Positions 1 to 8,736 of a stretch of DNA of 64,000 nt are shown in pieces. The notes under the pieces were generated by a model. The model did no database searches, had not been told where the DNA came from, and saw only the letters and a list, made by a program, of their open reading frames with translations. This DNA comes from Pseudomonas fluorescens (GTDB taxonomy: Bacteria; Pseudomonadota; Gammaproteobacteria; Pseudomonadales; Pseudomonadaceae). The position numbers and the translations under genes were made by a program. Location of the stretch: assembly GCF_902497745.1 (NCBI RefSeq), contig NZ_CABVHJ010000008.1, positions 16,929 through 80,928 on the forward strand. The letters are read 5' to 3'. The first letter of the stretch is position 1; every line of letters begins with the position of its first letter.

Positions 1-1180
1 CTTTGCCGTACATGTTCTCGTCATCCATCGAACAGAGCGCAACGTTACTAGTCTCCGCCTTAACCTTGGCATTGTCGCCATAGATACGAGGTGTGGCAGT
101 CATATACAAACGTTTGCTAGAGCGAATGTAGCTAGCATCATGAATTTTGACGAAGTTGCTTTCATCGCCATCACCAAACGTTGCGCCCGTTGTGCGGTGT
201 GCCTCGTCACAGATCACCAAATCGAACGATTCTAAACCATGCTCTTTCTGGGCGCGGCTAATCACATCAATCGAATGATAGGTAGAAAAAACAACATTCA
301 TATGTTGGTCGTCGCACCGCTTACCCATTTCTGAAGCCAATTTCTCAGGCTTCGTGGTAGCCGGATAGCGCAGTTCATGGGTATAGGTTTGCACCACGTC
401 ATCATCAGCTTTTCGTTTCTTGCCAACATCACTGTCGGAACACACGGCGAAGCTATGCAGTGGGATCGCACTTTCCTGAGTCCATTCAGTCAGGGTTTGC
501 GATAGCAGCGATAGGCTAGGTACTAGAAACAATACACGCTTACCGCGCCCCGCCAGCTGTTCGGCAATCTTTAGACTCGTAAAAGTCTTGCCTGTACCAC
601 AGGCCATAATCAGCTTGCCGCGCTCCGCTGTTTCCAAGCCGATCTCTGTGGCCTTCAAGGCCGTTTTCTGATGCTCACGGAGCTGCTTTTTTTCTTTTAA
701 AACAGGTGCCTGGTTTGGCTGGTATTTGCTCCAGTCTATTTGGCTTTCTTCAAGCGCCTGAAGATCAATCTTATTAATCGTTTGATGCTGGCCAAGCAGT
801 GCATCGTTGGCGTGCTCACTCCATTCATTAGTCGTGGCTACGATAATACGATGAGTGAACGGCTTTTTCCCGGAGGCCGTAAAGAAACTGTCGATATCCT
901 TCCGCTGTACCCTATAGCCCTGAGCGTAAAGCTTGCACTGGATGGCGTGGTACTCACCTGTACCCTGTGTTTTAGCCACCAAATCGATCCCCGTATCTCT
1001 CCCGTCCAAGCCTTGGCTTTTCGCCCAATCAGCGTATGTCCAAACCTGTTCGTATAAATCCCGATAGGTGGCCTCATTACGCAGATAGGTGCATATCAGC
1101 TCCTCAAAGTAGGTGCCTTTTTCACGTTCGCTGACGGAAGCTGCGCGGTAGGTGTTGAGCAGGTTTGAGAGGGCAGACAT
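1..1180 (-). CDS. Type ISP-like restriction enzyme, N-terminal part (Mrr-like nuclease plus DEAH helicase)
   Basis: An open frame runs from an ATG at 1180 to the window edge, giving the first 393 residues; the 3' part lies outside. The N-terminus resembles an Mrr/PD-(D/E)xK nuclease, with DTGIDLVAK followed by an IQCKLY strand that would carry the catalytic Q-x-K. A superfamily 2 helicase follows, with Walker A MACGTGKT, DEAH box CDEAHR and motif III MTATP. This order is known from single-chain type ISP restriction-modification enzymes such as LlaGI, where methyltransferase and target-recognition domains come later. Those later domains are not visible, so a lone helicase-nuclease defence protein remains possible. 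Base composition is less GC-rich than the core genes to the right, which suggests transfer. Confidence 0.8.
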   Translation of the reverse strand, partial: MSALSNLLNTYRAASVSEREKGTYFEELICTYLRNEATYRDLYEQVWTYADWAKSQGLDGRDTGIDLVAKTQGTGEYHAIQCKLYAQGYRVQRKDIDSFFTASGKKPFTHRIIVATTNEWSEHANDALLGQHQTINKIDLQALEESQIDWSKYQPNQAPVLKEKKQLREHQKTALKATEIGLETAERGKLIMACGTGKTFTSLKIAEQLAGRGKRVLFLVPSLSLLSQTLTEWTQESAIPLHSFAVCSDSDVGKKRKADDDVVQTYTHELRYPATTKPEKLASEMGKRCDDQHMNVVFSTYHSIDVISRAQKEHGLESFDLVICDEAHRTTGATFGDGDESNFVKIHDASYIRSSKRLYMTATPRIYGDNAKVKAETSNVALCSMDDENMYGK

Positions 1181-1389
1181 GGAATCCCTTAGAAAGGTTT
1201 GCGCGTATAGAAGCGGGGAAATGAAGTAGGCGTGAATCTTACATGCTGTACCAGCGCTGCACGATGCCACCGGGGATTGACTACCTGGCTCCAAGCTGGG
1301 CTAAAGGGGCGAGTGAGCCTCACTTTAGTTCGATGAAAAAAGCCGTTTACATTTTTTATCCATTGCGTTTTTTCGTTGAGAAACCAAAG

Positions 1390-1995
1390 TCACTCTGGTG
1401 TCGGAACACCACTATGAAATCTGAACTCGCGATCCGGACTTTCGATCAATTCTGCCTCCACCGCCCTAACCTTCTGGATCACTCGATCCACATCCGCCGC
1501 CTCACCGTACTCATAGGCAAGCTTCAGATACCCTTGGAAGTGCCGCGCTTCACTTTTAAGCAACCCATAGTAGAACCGCCCCAACTCCTCATCCAAATGA
1601 GGCACAAGCGCTTCAAACCGCTCACAGCTACGCGCTTCGATAATAGCTCCGACTACCAACGTATCAACCAGCTTCACCGGTTCATGGCTTCGCACAATAG
1701 CTCGCAGTCCTGAGGCATATCGGCTGGCTGAAAGCGGACGCCATTCAATCTTCCGCTTTTTCATCAGCCGTAAAACCTGCTCGTGATGGACAAGCTCCTC
1801 ACGGGCCAGCCGCGACATCATGATCACCAAATCCGGATACGCACCGTACTTAGCAATCATGCTCAGCGCAGTGCTAGCAGCCTTAAACTCACAATTTTTG
1901 TGATCAATCAGCATCACGTCTTGCTGAGCTAAAGCCGCCTCAACCCATGCAACAGGGGTTCGGCACCCAAGGAATTCATGGACTTCAGGCAGCAT
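1390..1995 (-). CDS. miaE: tRNA-(ms2io6A37)-hydroxylase MiaE
   Basis: This 201-residue protein matches MiaE, the diiron monooxygenase that hydroxylates the isopentenyl group of ms2i6A at tRNA position 37. Seen in the sequence are the N-terminal EVHEFLGCRTP block, the IDHKNCEFKAAST helix and the EELVHHEQV iron-ligand helix. The length is normal for the family. The start at 1995 overlaps the end of a truncated second miaE (fragment 1985-2146): the fragment's TGA lies inside this gene's first codons. Translation may therefore depend on coupling from the fragment. This copy is less GC-rich than flanking core genes and seems to belong to the incoming island. Confidence 0.88.
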   Translation of the reverse strand: MLPEVHEFLGCRTPVAWVEAALAQQDVMLIDHKNCEFKAASTALSMIAKYGAYPDLVIMMSRLAREELVHHEQVLRLMKKRKIEWRPLSASRYASGLRAIVRSHEPVKLVDTLVVGAIIEARSCERFEALVPHLDEELGRFYYGLLKSEARHFQGYLKLAYEYGEAADVDRVIQKVRAVEAELIESPDREFRFHSGVPTPE

Positions 1996-2146
1996 AGGTG
2001 TCTCTCACATTTCGTGGTTGTATTGCCGACTTTTTCTCGCAGTTCTTGTGGTCGATCAGCAAGGTTTCCTGATCGGCCAGTGCGGCCTGAACCCAGGCGT
2101 CGGGGGTGCGGCAGCCAAGGAATTCGTGGATTTCGGGAAGGATCAT
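1985..2146 (-). pseudogene. 5' fragment of a second miaE (island junction)
   Basis: The frame from ATG 2146 encodes 53 residues. Residues 1-37 match the N-terminus of MiaE closely, including EIHEFLGCRTPDAW and LLIDHKNCE. From residue 38 the match ends abruptly and is replaced by KKSAIQPRNVRDTYAA, which is unlike MiaE. The fragment is adjacent to and in tandem with the full miaE downstream. I infer that it is the promoter-proximal end of the resident gene, cut when the element to the left inserted near codon 37. Its stop lies inside the start region of the intact copy, so it may now act as a translated leader. Confidence 0.75.
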
Positions 2147-2304
2147 GGGGCTCACGGTAAAGGTGTTCGAGCGAAGGGCGCCGATTATACCGGCCTGTCC
2201 GCAGACCACCAGCCGCGCGCGTTGATATGCATCAAGTCGCGGATGATCGAGCAGCAACTATAGTTGTGCAACGCCGTGCCTTTTCTTTGCTGGAGACTCC
2301 GCTC

Positions 2305-3168
2305 ATGCAAGCCATTCGCAGCATTCTGGTGGTCATCGAACCCGAACATTCGGAAAGCCTGGCGCTCAAGCGCGCCAAGTTGATCGCTGGCGTGACCCAG
2401 GCCCATCTGCACCTGCTGGTGTGCGACAAGAAGCACGATCACGCCGGTATGCTCGGCGTGCTCAAGACCGCACTGCTGGCCGACGGTTACAGCGTGACGA
2501 CCGAGCAGGCGTGGAACGAGAGCCTGCATGAAACCATCATCGATGTGCAGCAGGCCGAGGGTTGCGGGCTGGTGATCAAGCAGCATTTCCCCGACAGCTC
2601 GCTGAAAAAAGCCCTGCTGACCCCGGCCGACTGGAAACTCCTGCGCCACTGCCCTACCCCGGTGCTGCTGGTGAAAACCGCAGGTTCGTGGAAGGACAAG
2701 GTGATTCTGGCGGCGGTGGACGTGGGCAATGCCGATGGCGAACACCGGCATCTGCACACGACAATCATTGATCATGGCTACGACATTGCCAGTCTGGCCA
2801 AGGCGCATCTGCACGTAATCAGCGCCCATCCGTCGCCGATGCTGTCGGCGGCTGACCCGACGCTGCAACTGAGTGAAACCATCGCGGCGCGCTATCGCGA
2901 GCAATGCCGGGCATTTCAGGCTGAATTCGATGTCGATGATGAGCATCTGCACATAGAGGAAGGCCCGGCGGATGTGTTGATCCCGTTCATGGCGCACAAG
3001 CTGCAGGCGGCAGTGACCGTTATTGGCACCGTGGCGCGTACCGGGTTGTCAGGGGCGTTGATCGGCAATACTGCAGAAGTCGTCCTGGATTCACTGGAGA
3101 GCGATGTGCTGGTGCTCAAACCGCAGGAGGTTGAGGATCATCTGGTGGAGTTGGCGGTGAAACATTAA
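2305..3168 (+). CDS. Universal stress protein, tandem Usp domains (UspE-like)
   Basis: This 287-residue protein has two Usp domains. The first begins MQAIRSILVVIEPEHSESLALKRAK and the second begins near residue 130 at KVILAAVDVGNAD. The second carries the nucleotide-binding pattern GTVARTGLSGALIGNTAE near the C-terminus. UspE-type proteins bind nucleotides and act in general stress and anaerobic survival. An upstream in-frame start at 2227 is possible, but the ATG at 2305 follows a GGAG at 2292 and the usual family N-terminus, so I chose it. It is divergent from the miaE fragment and is followed at once by a REP pair. Confidence 0.88.
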   Translation: MQAIRSILVVIEPEHSESLALKRAKLIAGVTQAHLHLLVCDKKHDHAGMLGVLKTALLADGYSVTTEQAWNESLHETIIDVQQAEGCGLVIKQHFPDSSLKKALLTPADWKLLRHCPTPVLLVKTAGSWKDKVILAAVDVGNADGEHRHLHTTIIDHGYDIASLAKAHLHVISAHPSPMLSAADPTLQLSETIAARYREQCRAFQAEFDVDDEHLHIEEGPADVLIPFMAHKLQAAVTVIGTVARTGLSGALIGNTAEVVLDSLESDVLVLKPQEVEDHLVELAVKH

Positions 3169-3170
3169 AG

Positions 3171-3252
3171 ATCAAAAGATCGCAGCCTTCGGCAGCTCCT
3201 ACAGGTAGAAAGCATTCCCATGTAGGAGCTGCGGCACGCTGCGATCTTTTGA
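3171..3252. repeat. REP pair (REPIN), family A
   Basis: Two inverted copies of the unit GTAGGAGCTGCCGAAGGCTG...GATCTTTTGA face each other across a short spacer between two convergent genes. The same unit recurs at 48752, 60080 and 60722. The right arm has a few substitutions. It can also form a long hairpin and so may help end transcription. Confidence 0.85.
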
Positions 3253-3255
3253 CCT

Positions 3256-3726
3256 TCAGGCGCCGAAGGCGTCTTTCAGAAAGCCCGGGGCGATGTAGCG
3301 CTGGTAATGCGCTTCCGACAGCAGGAAAAATTCCCGATCAATGGCATCACGCAACTCCGGCAGGCTCCAGTCGCGAAACTCCGGCAGCAACACCATCCCG
3401 TAGGCTTCCAGATTAATGATCACCCGCGCACCACGGGCAATCAGCTGATACGCCCAGCAATATTCCGACTGATGCGGCACGAAGCGGATCTTGCGTTGTT
3501 CGAGCTGCTCGCGCAGGCGCGCCGAATCGAAAATCTCGACCTTGGCCGCCATCACTTGTGACAGCAATTGCTCCAGACGCAACCACACCGCGCGTTTTTC
3601 TTCCTCGTTGTAACCATTCCAATGGATCACTTCGTGGTGGAAACGCTTGCAGCCACGGCACACCAGATCACCGTAAACAGTGGAGCAGAGGCCGACGCAG
3701 GGGGTCTTGATGGTCTGATTGGGCAT
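3256..3726 (-). CDS. DUF1289 domain-containing protein
   Basis: This 156-residue protein carries the DUF1289 cysteine motif near its N-terminus, TPCVGLCSTVYGDLVCRGCKR, which is a CxxxC...CxxC metal-binding-like pattern. A short helical region WNGYNEEEKRAVW follows, as in the family. The rest, about 100 residues, is an extension common in Pseudomonas members. The open frame extends to 3786, but the ATG at 3726 begins the conserved MPNQTIKTPC segment, so I placed the start there. It is convergent with the universal stress gene across a REP pair. The molecular function is unknown. Confidence 0.8.
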   Translation of the reverse strand: MPNQTIKTPCVGLCSTVYGDLVCRGCKRFHHEVIHWNGYNEEEKRAVWLRLEQLLSQVMAAKVEIFDSARLREQLEQRKIRFVPHQSEYCWAYQLIARGARVIINLEAYGMVLLPEFRDWSLPELRDAIDREFFLLSEAHYQRYIAPGFLKDAFGA

Positions 3727-3874
3727 AAAGTAGGCAGAGGCACTGAAACGCGGAACAGACCGGCATCTTAGCCCTTTGTCGGGCATTGATCACCCCTCAA
3801 ACATCAGGGTCTCAGCCGTACTGAGTGTTTGCCCCGGCCACGCGCATTGCCACGAAAGTCCAATAGAGCGCGAC

Positions 3875-3903
3875 TTACCTTTAAATTTTTTTTGCCGTAG
3901 AAT
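3875..3903 (+). promoter_or_regulatory. Candidate sigma-70 promoter for acnB
   Basis: A good -10 element, TAGAAT, lies at 3898-3903. A weak -35, TTACCT, is 17 bases upstream at 3875-3880 within an AT-rich stretch. A transcript from here would contain the inverted repeat at 3935-4075 as a leader of about 285 bases. Confidence 0.35.
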
Positions 3904-3934
3904 CAGCCAGCCTTTTAAGGCGCCAATGTCCGTT

Positions 3935-4075
3935 AGAAGCTGTTTTCAAAGCGTCACGAGCACAGTCGTTCCTTCAGAGCGGTGTTGGCGAGGGGTTTTT
4001 CCAGCGGGGAAAAATCCAGCGCCAACCCTCATCAGCTCCCCGTTCTGCAGGCGTAAAACTTTGAAAGCAGCTTCT
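3935..4075. repeat. Nested long inverted repeat in the acnB leader
   Basis: The outer arms at 3935-3951 and 4059-4075 are 17 bases each with one mismatch (AGAAGCTGYTTTCAAAG). The inner arms GTTGGCG (3984-3990) and CGCCAAC (4020-4026) enclose TTTTTCC/GGAAAAA. The whole could fold as a roughly 140-base structured element in the acnB 5' region, or be a small non-autonomous mobile element. Confidence 0.6.
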
Positions 4076-4195
4076 GTAAGGAATTGCCGGTAATTCTGGC
4101 CGAACGACCCACAACGTCGTGAGGAGCATGAGTACGGCAATTTCGGGATGAGCGTCCCGGACACCCATTTGGGACCACTGATGAGGGTAATAACT

Positions 4196-6805
4196 GTGCT
4201 TGAAGCCTACCGCAAACATATCGAAGAGCGTGCAGCCCTGGGTATCGTTCCCCAGCCGCTTAACGCCGAACAAACAGCAGGCCTGGTCGAGCTGCTGAAA
4301 AACCCTCCGGCTGGCGAAGAAGAATTTCTCGTTGACCTGATCACCAATCGCATTCCACCAGGCGTGGACGAAGCGGCCTATGTCAAAGCCGGCTTCCTGT
4401 CTGCACTGGCCAAGGGCGAAGTTTCCTCCCCGCTGCTGGACAAAAAGCGCGCTGTAGAACTGCTCGGCACCATGCAGGGCGGCTACAACATCGTCACTCT
4501 GGTTGACCTGCTGGACGACGCCGAGCTGGCGCCAGTCGCTGCCGCGCAACTCAAGCACACCCTGCTGATGTTCGATGCGTTCCACGACGTCGCGGAAAAA
4601 GCCAAGAACGGCAACGTTCACGCCAAAGGCGTACTGCAATCCTGGGCTGACGGCGAGTGGTTCAAAAACCGTCCGACCCTGGCCGACAAGATCAGCCTGC
4701 GCGTATTCAAAGTCACCGGCGAAACCAACACCGACGACCTCTCCCCTGCTCCTGATGCCTGGTCGCGTCCAGACATCCCGCTGCACGCCCTGGCCATGCT
4801 GAAAATGGCCCGTGACGGCATCGTTCCTGATCAGCAGGGCGCTATCGGCCCGATGAAGCAGATCGAAGAAATGCGCGGTCAAGGCTTCCCTATCGCCTAC
4901 GTCGGTGACGTCGTCGGTACCGGTTCGTCGCGTAAATCGGCCACCAACTCGGTACTGTGGTTCTTCGGCGACGACGTTCCTTACGTGCCGAACAAGCGCG
5001 CTGGCGGTTTCTGCTTCGGCAGCAAAATCGCTCCGATCTTCTACAACACCATGGAAGATGCCGGCGCACTGCCAATCGAGTTCGACGTTTCCAACATGAA
5101 CATGGGCGACGTGATCGACCTGTACCCGCATGCTGGCAAAGTCTGCAAGCACGGTACTGACGAAGTCATCACCACCTTCGAAATGAAGACTCCGGTGCTG
5201 TTGGACGAAGTCCGTGCCGGCGGCCGTATCCCGCTGATCATCGGCCGTGGCCTGACCGAGAAGGCTCGCGCCGAACTGGGTCTGCCACCGTTCGACCTGT
5301 TCAAAAAGCCGGAAGCTCCAGCTGAAAGCACCAAGGGTTTCACCCTGGCGCAGAAGATGGTCGGCAAGGCTTGCGGTCTGGCAGAAGGCCAAGGCGTTCG
5401 TCCTGGCACCTACTGCGAACCGAAGATGACCACCGTAGGTTCTCAGGACACCACCGGTCCAATGACCCGTGACGAACTGAAAGACCTGGCGTGCCTGGGC
5501 TTCTCCGCTGATCTGGTGATGCAGTCGTTCTGCCACACCGCGGCGTATCCAAAGCCGATCGACGTGACCACCCACCACACCCTGCCTGACTTCATCATGA
5601 CCCGCGGCGGCGTTTCCCTGCGTCCGGGCGACGGCATCATCCACTCGTGGCTGAACCGTATGCTGCTGCCGGACACCGTCGGTACCGGTGGTGACTCGCA
5701 CACCCGTTTCCCGATGGGCATTTCGTTCCCGGCCGGTTCCGGTCTGGTTGCGTTTGCTGCGGCCACCGGCGTTATGCCGCTGGACATGCCGGAATCGATC
5801 CTGGTGCGCTTCAAAGGCAAAATGAAACCTGGCATCACCCTGCGCGACCTGGTTCATGCCATTCCTTACTTCGCCATCCAGAACGGTCTGCTGACCGTTG
5901 AGAAGAAAGGCAAGAAAAACGCCTTCTCCGGCCGCATCCTGGAAATCGAAGGTCTGGAAGGTCTGACCCTGGAGCAGGCGTTCGAACTGTCCGACGCCTC
6001 GGCCGAACGTTCGGCTGCCGGTTGCACCATCAAGCTGTCGAAAGAGTCGATCACCGAGTACCTGAACTCCAACATCACCCTGCTGCGCTGGATGATCGGC
6101 GAAGGCTACGGCGATGCTCGTACCCTGGAACGTCGTGCCCAAGCGATGGAAGCCTGGGTTGCCAACCCGGAACTGATGGAAGCCGATGCCGACGCCGAAT
6201 ACGCCGAAGTCATCGAAATCGATCTGGCCGACATCAGCGAGCCGGTACTGTGCGCGCCGAACGACCCGGACGACGCCCGTCTGCTGTCCAGCGTTGCTGG
6301 CGAGAAGATCGACGAAGTGTTCATCGGTTCGTGCATGACCAACATCGGTCACTTCCGCGCTGCCGGTAAACTGCTGGATCAGGTCAAGGGTCAGCTGCCA
6401 ACCCGTCTGTGGCTGTCGCCGCCGACCAAAATGGACGCTCACCAACTGACCGAAGAAGGCTACTACGGCATCTACGGCAAGGCTGGCGCACGCATGGAAA
6501 TGCCAGGCTGCTCGCTGTGCATGGGTAACCAGGCACGCGTTGAGCCGAACAGCACCGTGGTGTCGACGTCGACCCGTAACTTCCCGAACCGTCTGGGCGA
6601 CGGCGCGAACGTCTACCTGGCTTCGGCTGAGCTGGCGTCCGTTGCTTCGATCCTGGGTCGCCTGCCGACCGTCGAGGAGTACATGGAATACGCTGGCAAG
6701 ATCGACAGCATGGCGGCCGATATCTACCGCTACCTGTCCTTCGACCAGATCGCCGAGTTCCGTGAAGCTGCTGCGAACGCCAACATCCCGGTCGTTCAAG
6801 CCTAA
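4196..6805 (+). CDS. acnB: Aconitate hydratase B
   Basis: AcnB interconverts citrate and isocitrate in the TCA cycle using a [4Fe-4S] cluster. I chose the GTG at 4196, with GAGG at 4183-4186 and 9 bases of spacing, giving 869 residues, the usual length of AcnB. An in-frame ATG at 4148 would add 16 unlikely residues. The N-terminal HEAT-like domain, the swivel domain ([16 protein letters not shown] segment, seen as [16 protein letters not shown]) and the C-terminal catalytic domain are present. Cluster cysteines are visible in SFCHTAAYP, in [13 protein letters not shown] and in GCSLCMGNQ. The gene stands alone, with a terminator at 6821 and a structured leader upstream. Confidence 0.97.
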   Translation: MLEAYRKHIEERAALGIVPQPLNAEQTAGLVELLKNPPAGEEEFLVDLITNRIPPGVDEAAYVKAGFLSALAKGEVSSPLLDKKRAVELLGTMQGGYNIVTLVDLLDDAELAPVAAAQLKHTLLMFDAFHDVAEKAKNGNVHAKGVLQSWADGEWFKNRPTLADKISLRVFKVTGETNTDDLSPAPDAWSRPDIPLHALAMLKMARDGIVPDQQGAIGPMKQIEEMRGQGFPIAYVGDVVGTGSSRKSATNSVLWFFGDDVPYVPNKRAGGFCFGSKIAPIFYNTMEDAGALPIEFDVSNMNMGDVIDLYPHAGKVCKHGTDEVITTFEMKTPVLLDEVRAGGRIPLIIGRGLTEKARAELGLPPFDLFKKPEAPAESTKGFTLAQKMVGKACGLAEGQGVRPGTYCEPKMTTVGSQDTTGPMTRDELKDLACLGFSADLVMQSFCHTAAYPKPIDVTTHHTLPDFIMTRGGVSLRPGDGIIHSWLNRMLLPDTVGTGGDSHTRFPMGISFPAGSGLVAFAAATGVMPLDMPESILVRFKGKMKPGITLRDLVHAIPYFAIQNGLLTVEKKGKKNAFSGRILEIEGLEGLTLEQAFELSDASAERSAAGCTIKLSKESITEYLNSNITLLRWMIGEGYGDARTLERRAQAMEAWVANPELMEADADAEYAEVIEIDLADISEPVLCAPNDPDDARLLSSVAGEKIDEVFIGSCMTNIGHFRAAGKLLDQVKGQLPTRLWLSPPTKMDAHQLTEEGYYGIYGKAGARMEMPGCSLCMGNQARVEPNSTVVSTSTRNFPNRLGDGANVYLASAELASVASILGRLPTVEEYMEYAGKIDSMAADIYRYLSFDQIAEFREAAANANIPVVQA

Positions 6806-6820
6806 CGTTACAACGCAATG

Positions 6821-6858
6821 AAAAACGCCGCCCATCGTGAGATGAGCGGCGTTTTTTT
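6821..6858 (+). terminator. Rho-independent terminator of acnB
   Basis: The stem AAAAACGCCGC pairs with GCGGCGTTTTT and is followed by T residues, 16 bases after the acnB stop. Confidence 0.88.
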
Positions 6859-6925
6859 ATGCCAGCAGAATGACGGTTGCCTGTTCGGGTCTCATCGCTT
6901 TTGCGAGCAAGCTCGACGCCCGGAC

Positions 6926-6965
6926 AAAAAAAACCGCTGTGCCCGGGCAGGCACAGCGGTTTTTA
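6926..6965 (-). terminator. Terminator of the permease gene (probably bidirectional)
   Basis: A perfect stem AAAACCGCTGTGCC/GGCACAGCGGTTTT lies just after the permease stop at 6981, with A and T runs on either side so it can work on both strands. A degenerate REP-like sequence (GCGAGCAAGCTCG) lies between it and the acnB terminator. Confidence 0.85.
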
Positions 6966-6980
6966 TCGATTGAATCCGTG

Positions 6981-8261
6981 TTACATCGCCAGCTTGTAAA
7001 CCAGTGCCGAAATCGCTACCAGACCTACCGCCGTAACAAACACGTTAGACGCCTGACCACGATAGCGTGCCATCGCTGGCACTTTGCGAATCGCATACAT
7101 TGGCATCAGGAACAGGATGGCCGCGATTACCGGGCCGCCGACGGTTTCGATCATGCCCAGAATGCTTGGGTTCAGCGTCGCGATGATCCAGCAGATCACC
7201 AGCATGAACGCCGCCACGATGCGATCCAGTGCCTTCGCGCTCGGACGCTTGCCGCTCTTCACGATCAAGCCCTTCAAGCCCTCACTGGCGCCGATGTAGT
7301 GACCGAGGAACGATTTGGAGATCGCCACGAACGCAATCAGCGGCGCCGCGAATTCAATGGTCGGATTGTTGAAGTGGTTGGCCAGGTACGACAGGATCGA
7401 CAGATTCTGCTCTTTGGCTTCCGCCAATTGCTCCGGCGACAACGTCAGTACGCAACTGAAGACGAAGAACAGCACCATCAGCACCATCAACGCATGGGCG
7501 CGGAACAGGATCTGCGAGCTGCGCTCATCGGCATGCACGCCGTACTGACGCTTCTGATCCACTGCAAACGCGGAAATGATCGGCGAGTGGTTGAACGAGA
7601 ACACCATCACCGGAATCGCCAGCCACAGCGTGTGCAGCAGCGCCGACGGTGGCGGTACTTGCGAAACGGTGGTCAGGATGCCGCCGTTCCAGTGCGGAAT
7701 CAGGTACACCGCAAGAAACAGCAACGCGACGATGAACGGGTAAACCATCAGGCTCATCGCCTTGACGATCGCCTGCTCACCGCACCGCACCACCGCCAGC
7801 AAGCCGAGAATCAGCACGAACGACAGCAGCGCGCGCGGCGGTGGCGTGATGTGCAGTTGATGTTCGAGGAAACTGGTGACTGTATTGGTCAGGCCGACAC
7901 TGTAGATCAGCAGGATCGGGAAGATCGCGAAGAAGTACAGCAAGGTGATCAGCGCGCCGGCCTTGATACCGAAATGCTGCTCGACCACTTCCGTGATGTC
8001 GGCACCTTCGCGACCGGACAGCACGAAGCGGGTCAGGCCACGGTGCGCGTAGAAGGTCATCGGGAAGGCCAGCAGCGCGAGGACCACCAGCGGCCAGAAG
8101 CCACCCAGACCTGCGTTGATCGGCAAAAACAGGGTACCGGCGCCGATGGCCGTCCCAAACAGTCCCAACATCCAGGTGGTGTCCTGGCGATTCCAGCTCG
8201 AAAGTTCAGCGGGTGCTGCTGCATCAAAGCGCTCTTCGACGCTATTGGCCTGATCATTCAT
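6981..8261 (-). CDS. HAAAP-family amino-acid permease (SdaC-like serine transporter)
   Basis: This 426-residue integral membrane protein has about eleven hydrophobic segments. The first begins at MLGLFGTAIGAGTLFLPINAG, the glycine-rich signature of the hydroxy/aromatic amino-acid permease family. SdaC/TdcC-like members import serine or threonine with protons. The open frame extends to 8381, but the ATG at 8261 follows GGAG and starts the conserved MNDQANSVEERF sequence. Three TGTCG repeats spaced like ArgR half-sites lie 163-240 bases upstream, which would link its control to arginine. The exact substrate cannot be read from the sequence. Confidence 0.85.
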   Translation of the reverse strand: MNDQANSVEERFDAAAPAELSSWNRQDTTWMLGLFGTAIGAGTLFLPINAGLGGFWPLVVLALLAFPMTFYAHRGLTRFVLSGREGADITEVVEQHFGIKAGALITLLYFFAIFPILLIYSVGLTNTVTSFLEHQLHITPPPRALLSFVLILGLLAVVRCGEQAIVKAMSLMVYPFIVALLFLAVYLIPHWNGGILTTVSQVPPPSALLHTLWLAIPVMVFSFNHSPIISAFAVDQKRQYGVHADERSSQILFRAHALMVLMVLFFVFSCVLTLSPEQLAEAKEQNLSILSYLANHFNNPTIEFAAPLIAFVAISKSFLGHYIGASEGLKGLIVKSGKRPSAKALDRIVAAFMLVICWIIATLNPSILGMIETVGGPVIAAILFLMPMYAIRKVPAMARYRGQASNVFVTAVGLVAISALVYKLAM

Positions 8262-8423
8262 CCGGTCGGATCTCCGCATTCCGGTCACTTGCCACTCGGT
8301 CAGGACGCGTCGGAAAAAACCGACAGACATGCTCCGGCCGAAACAGGGGCGCGATTCTCCGTGATAAATGAGCAGAAGCAAAGACTTAGCTGAGGAATGG
8401 TTGTGCGGAGCAGATCAGCGGAG

Positions 8424-8487
8424 TGTCGTTTTCGGGAAAAACACTGTCGCGGCCAGGTACGTGCAGTGTCGTTTTCTGAAAAGCGTC
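8424..8487. promoter_or_regulatory. Candidate ArgR operator: three TGTCG direct repeats
   Basis: TGTCGT, TGTCGC and TGTCGT begin at 8424, 8445 and 8467, spaced 21 and 22 bases. The first and third also have AA eight bases after the hexamer. This matches the Pseudomonas ArgR half-site pattern TGTCGC-N8-AA-N5, which is 21 bases long. The site lies upstream of the permease gene and just after the stop of the 56-residue membrane protein. Confidence 0.5.
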
Positions 8488-8515
8488 TGTACCGCGTATT
8501 AGCGGCAAAATCTGA

Positions 8516-8686
8516 TCAGATCGTCCGACCCACGAAGAAACCAAGTGACCAGCAAAACATTCCAAAAGCTAACATTGCCCAGATCGGGTACATATCGCGC
8601 TTGTTTTTTATGCGTATTCTTTCAACCCACTCATCGTGTTCCCGCTCCATTTCTTCCATTCTGGCTTTGCGATCATAGGTACTCAT
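8516..8686 (-). CDS. Small single-pass membrane protein, 56 aa
   Basis: The frame starts at ATG 8686 after a good AAGGAAAG ribosome-binding site and ends at a stop at 8516. The first 32 residues are strongly charged (MSTYDRKARMEEMEREHDEW and on). A hydrophobic segment of about 20 residues follows (YPIWAMLAFGMFCWSLGFFVG). This helix-plus-membrane-anchor plan is the same as in the 64-residue protein encoded 50 bases upstream, so the two probably form an operon. I do not recognise either family. The hydrophobic segment and ribosome-binding site make a real gene likely. Confidence 0.65.
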   Translation of the reverse strand: MSTYDRKARMEEMEREHDEWVERIRIKNKRDMYPIWAMLAFGMFCWSLGFFVGRTI

Positions 8687-8736
8687 GTGACTTTCCTTTT
8701 TGGGTCATGGATCTGACATTTGTAAAACGCGAACAA

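Larger units (their letters stand above)
3727..4195. other. Intergenic region upstream of acnB, with large inverted repeat
   Basis: This gap of 469 bases lies between the divergent DUF1289 and acnB genes. I find no gene in it. It holds a candidate promoter at 3875-3903 and a nested inverted repeat at 3935-4075, each listed separately. The acnB ribosome-binding site lies at its right end. Confidence 0.6.

Noticed and set aside
1243..1713. 156-codon plus-strand frame over miaE
   Set aside because: Antisense shadow of miaE.
3974..6835. 953-codon open frame antisense to acnB
   Set aside because: Its amino-acid composition is that of a GC-biased shadow frame, and acnB on the other strand is certain.
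6870..8393. 507-codon open frame antisense to the permease
   Set aside because: Rich in Gln, His and Arg, as expected for an antisense frame of a membrane protein gene.
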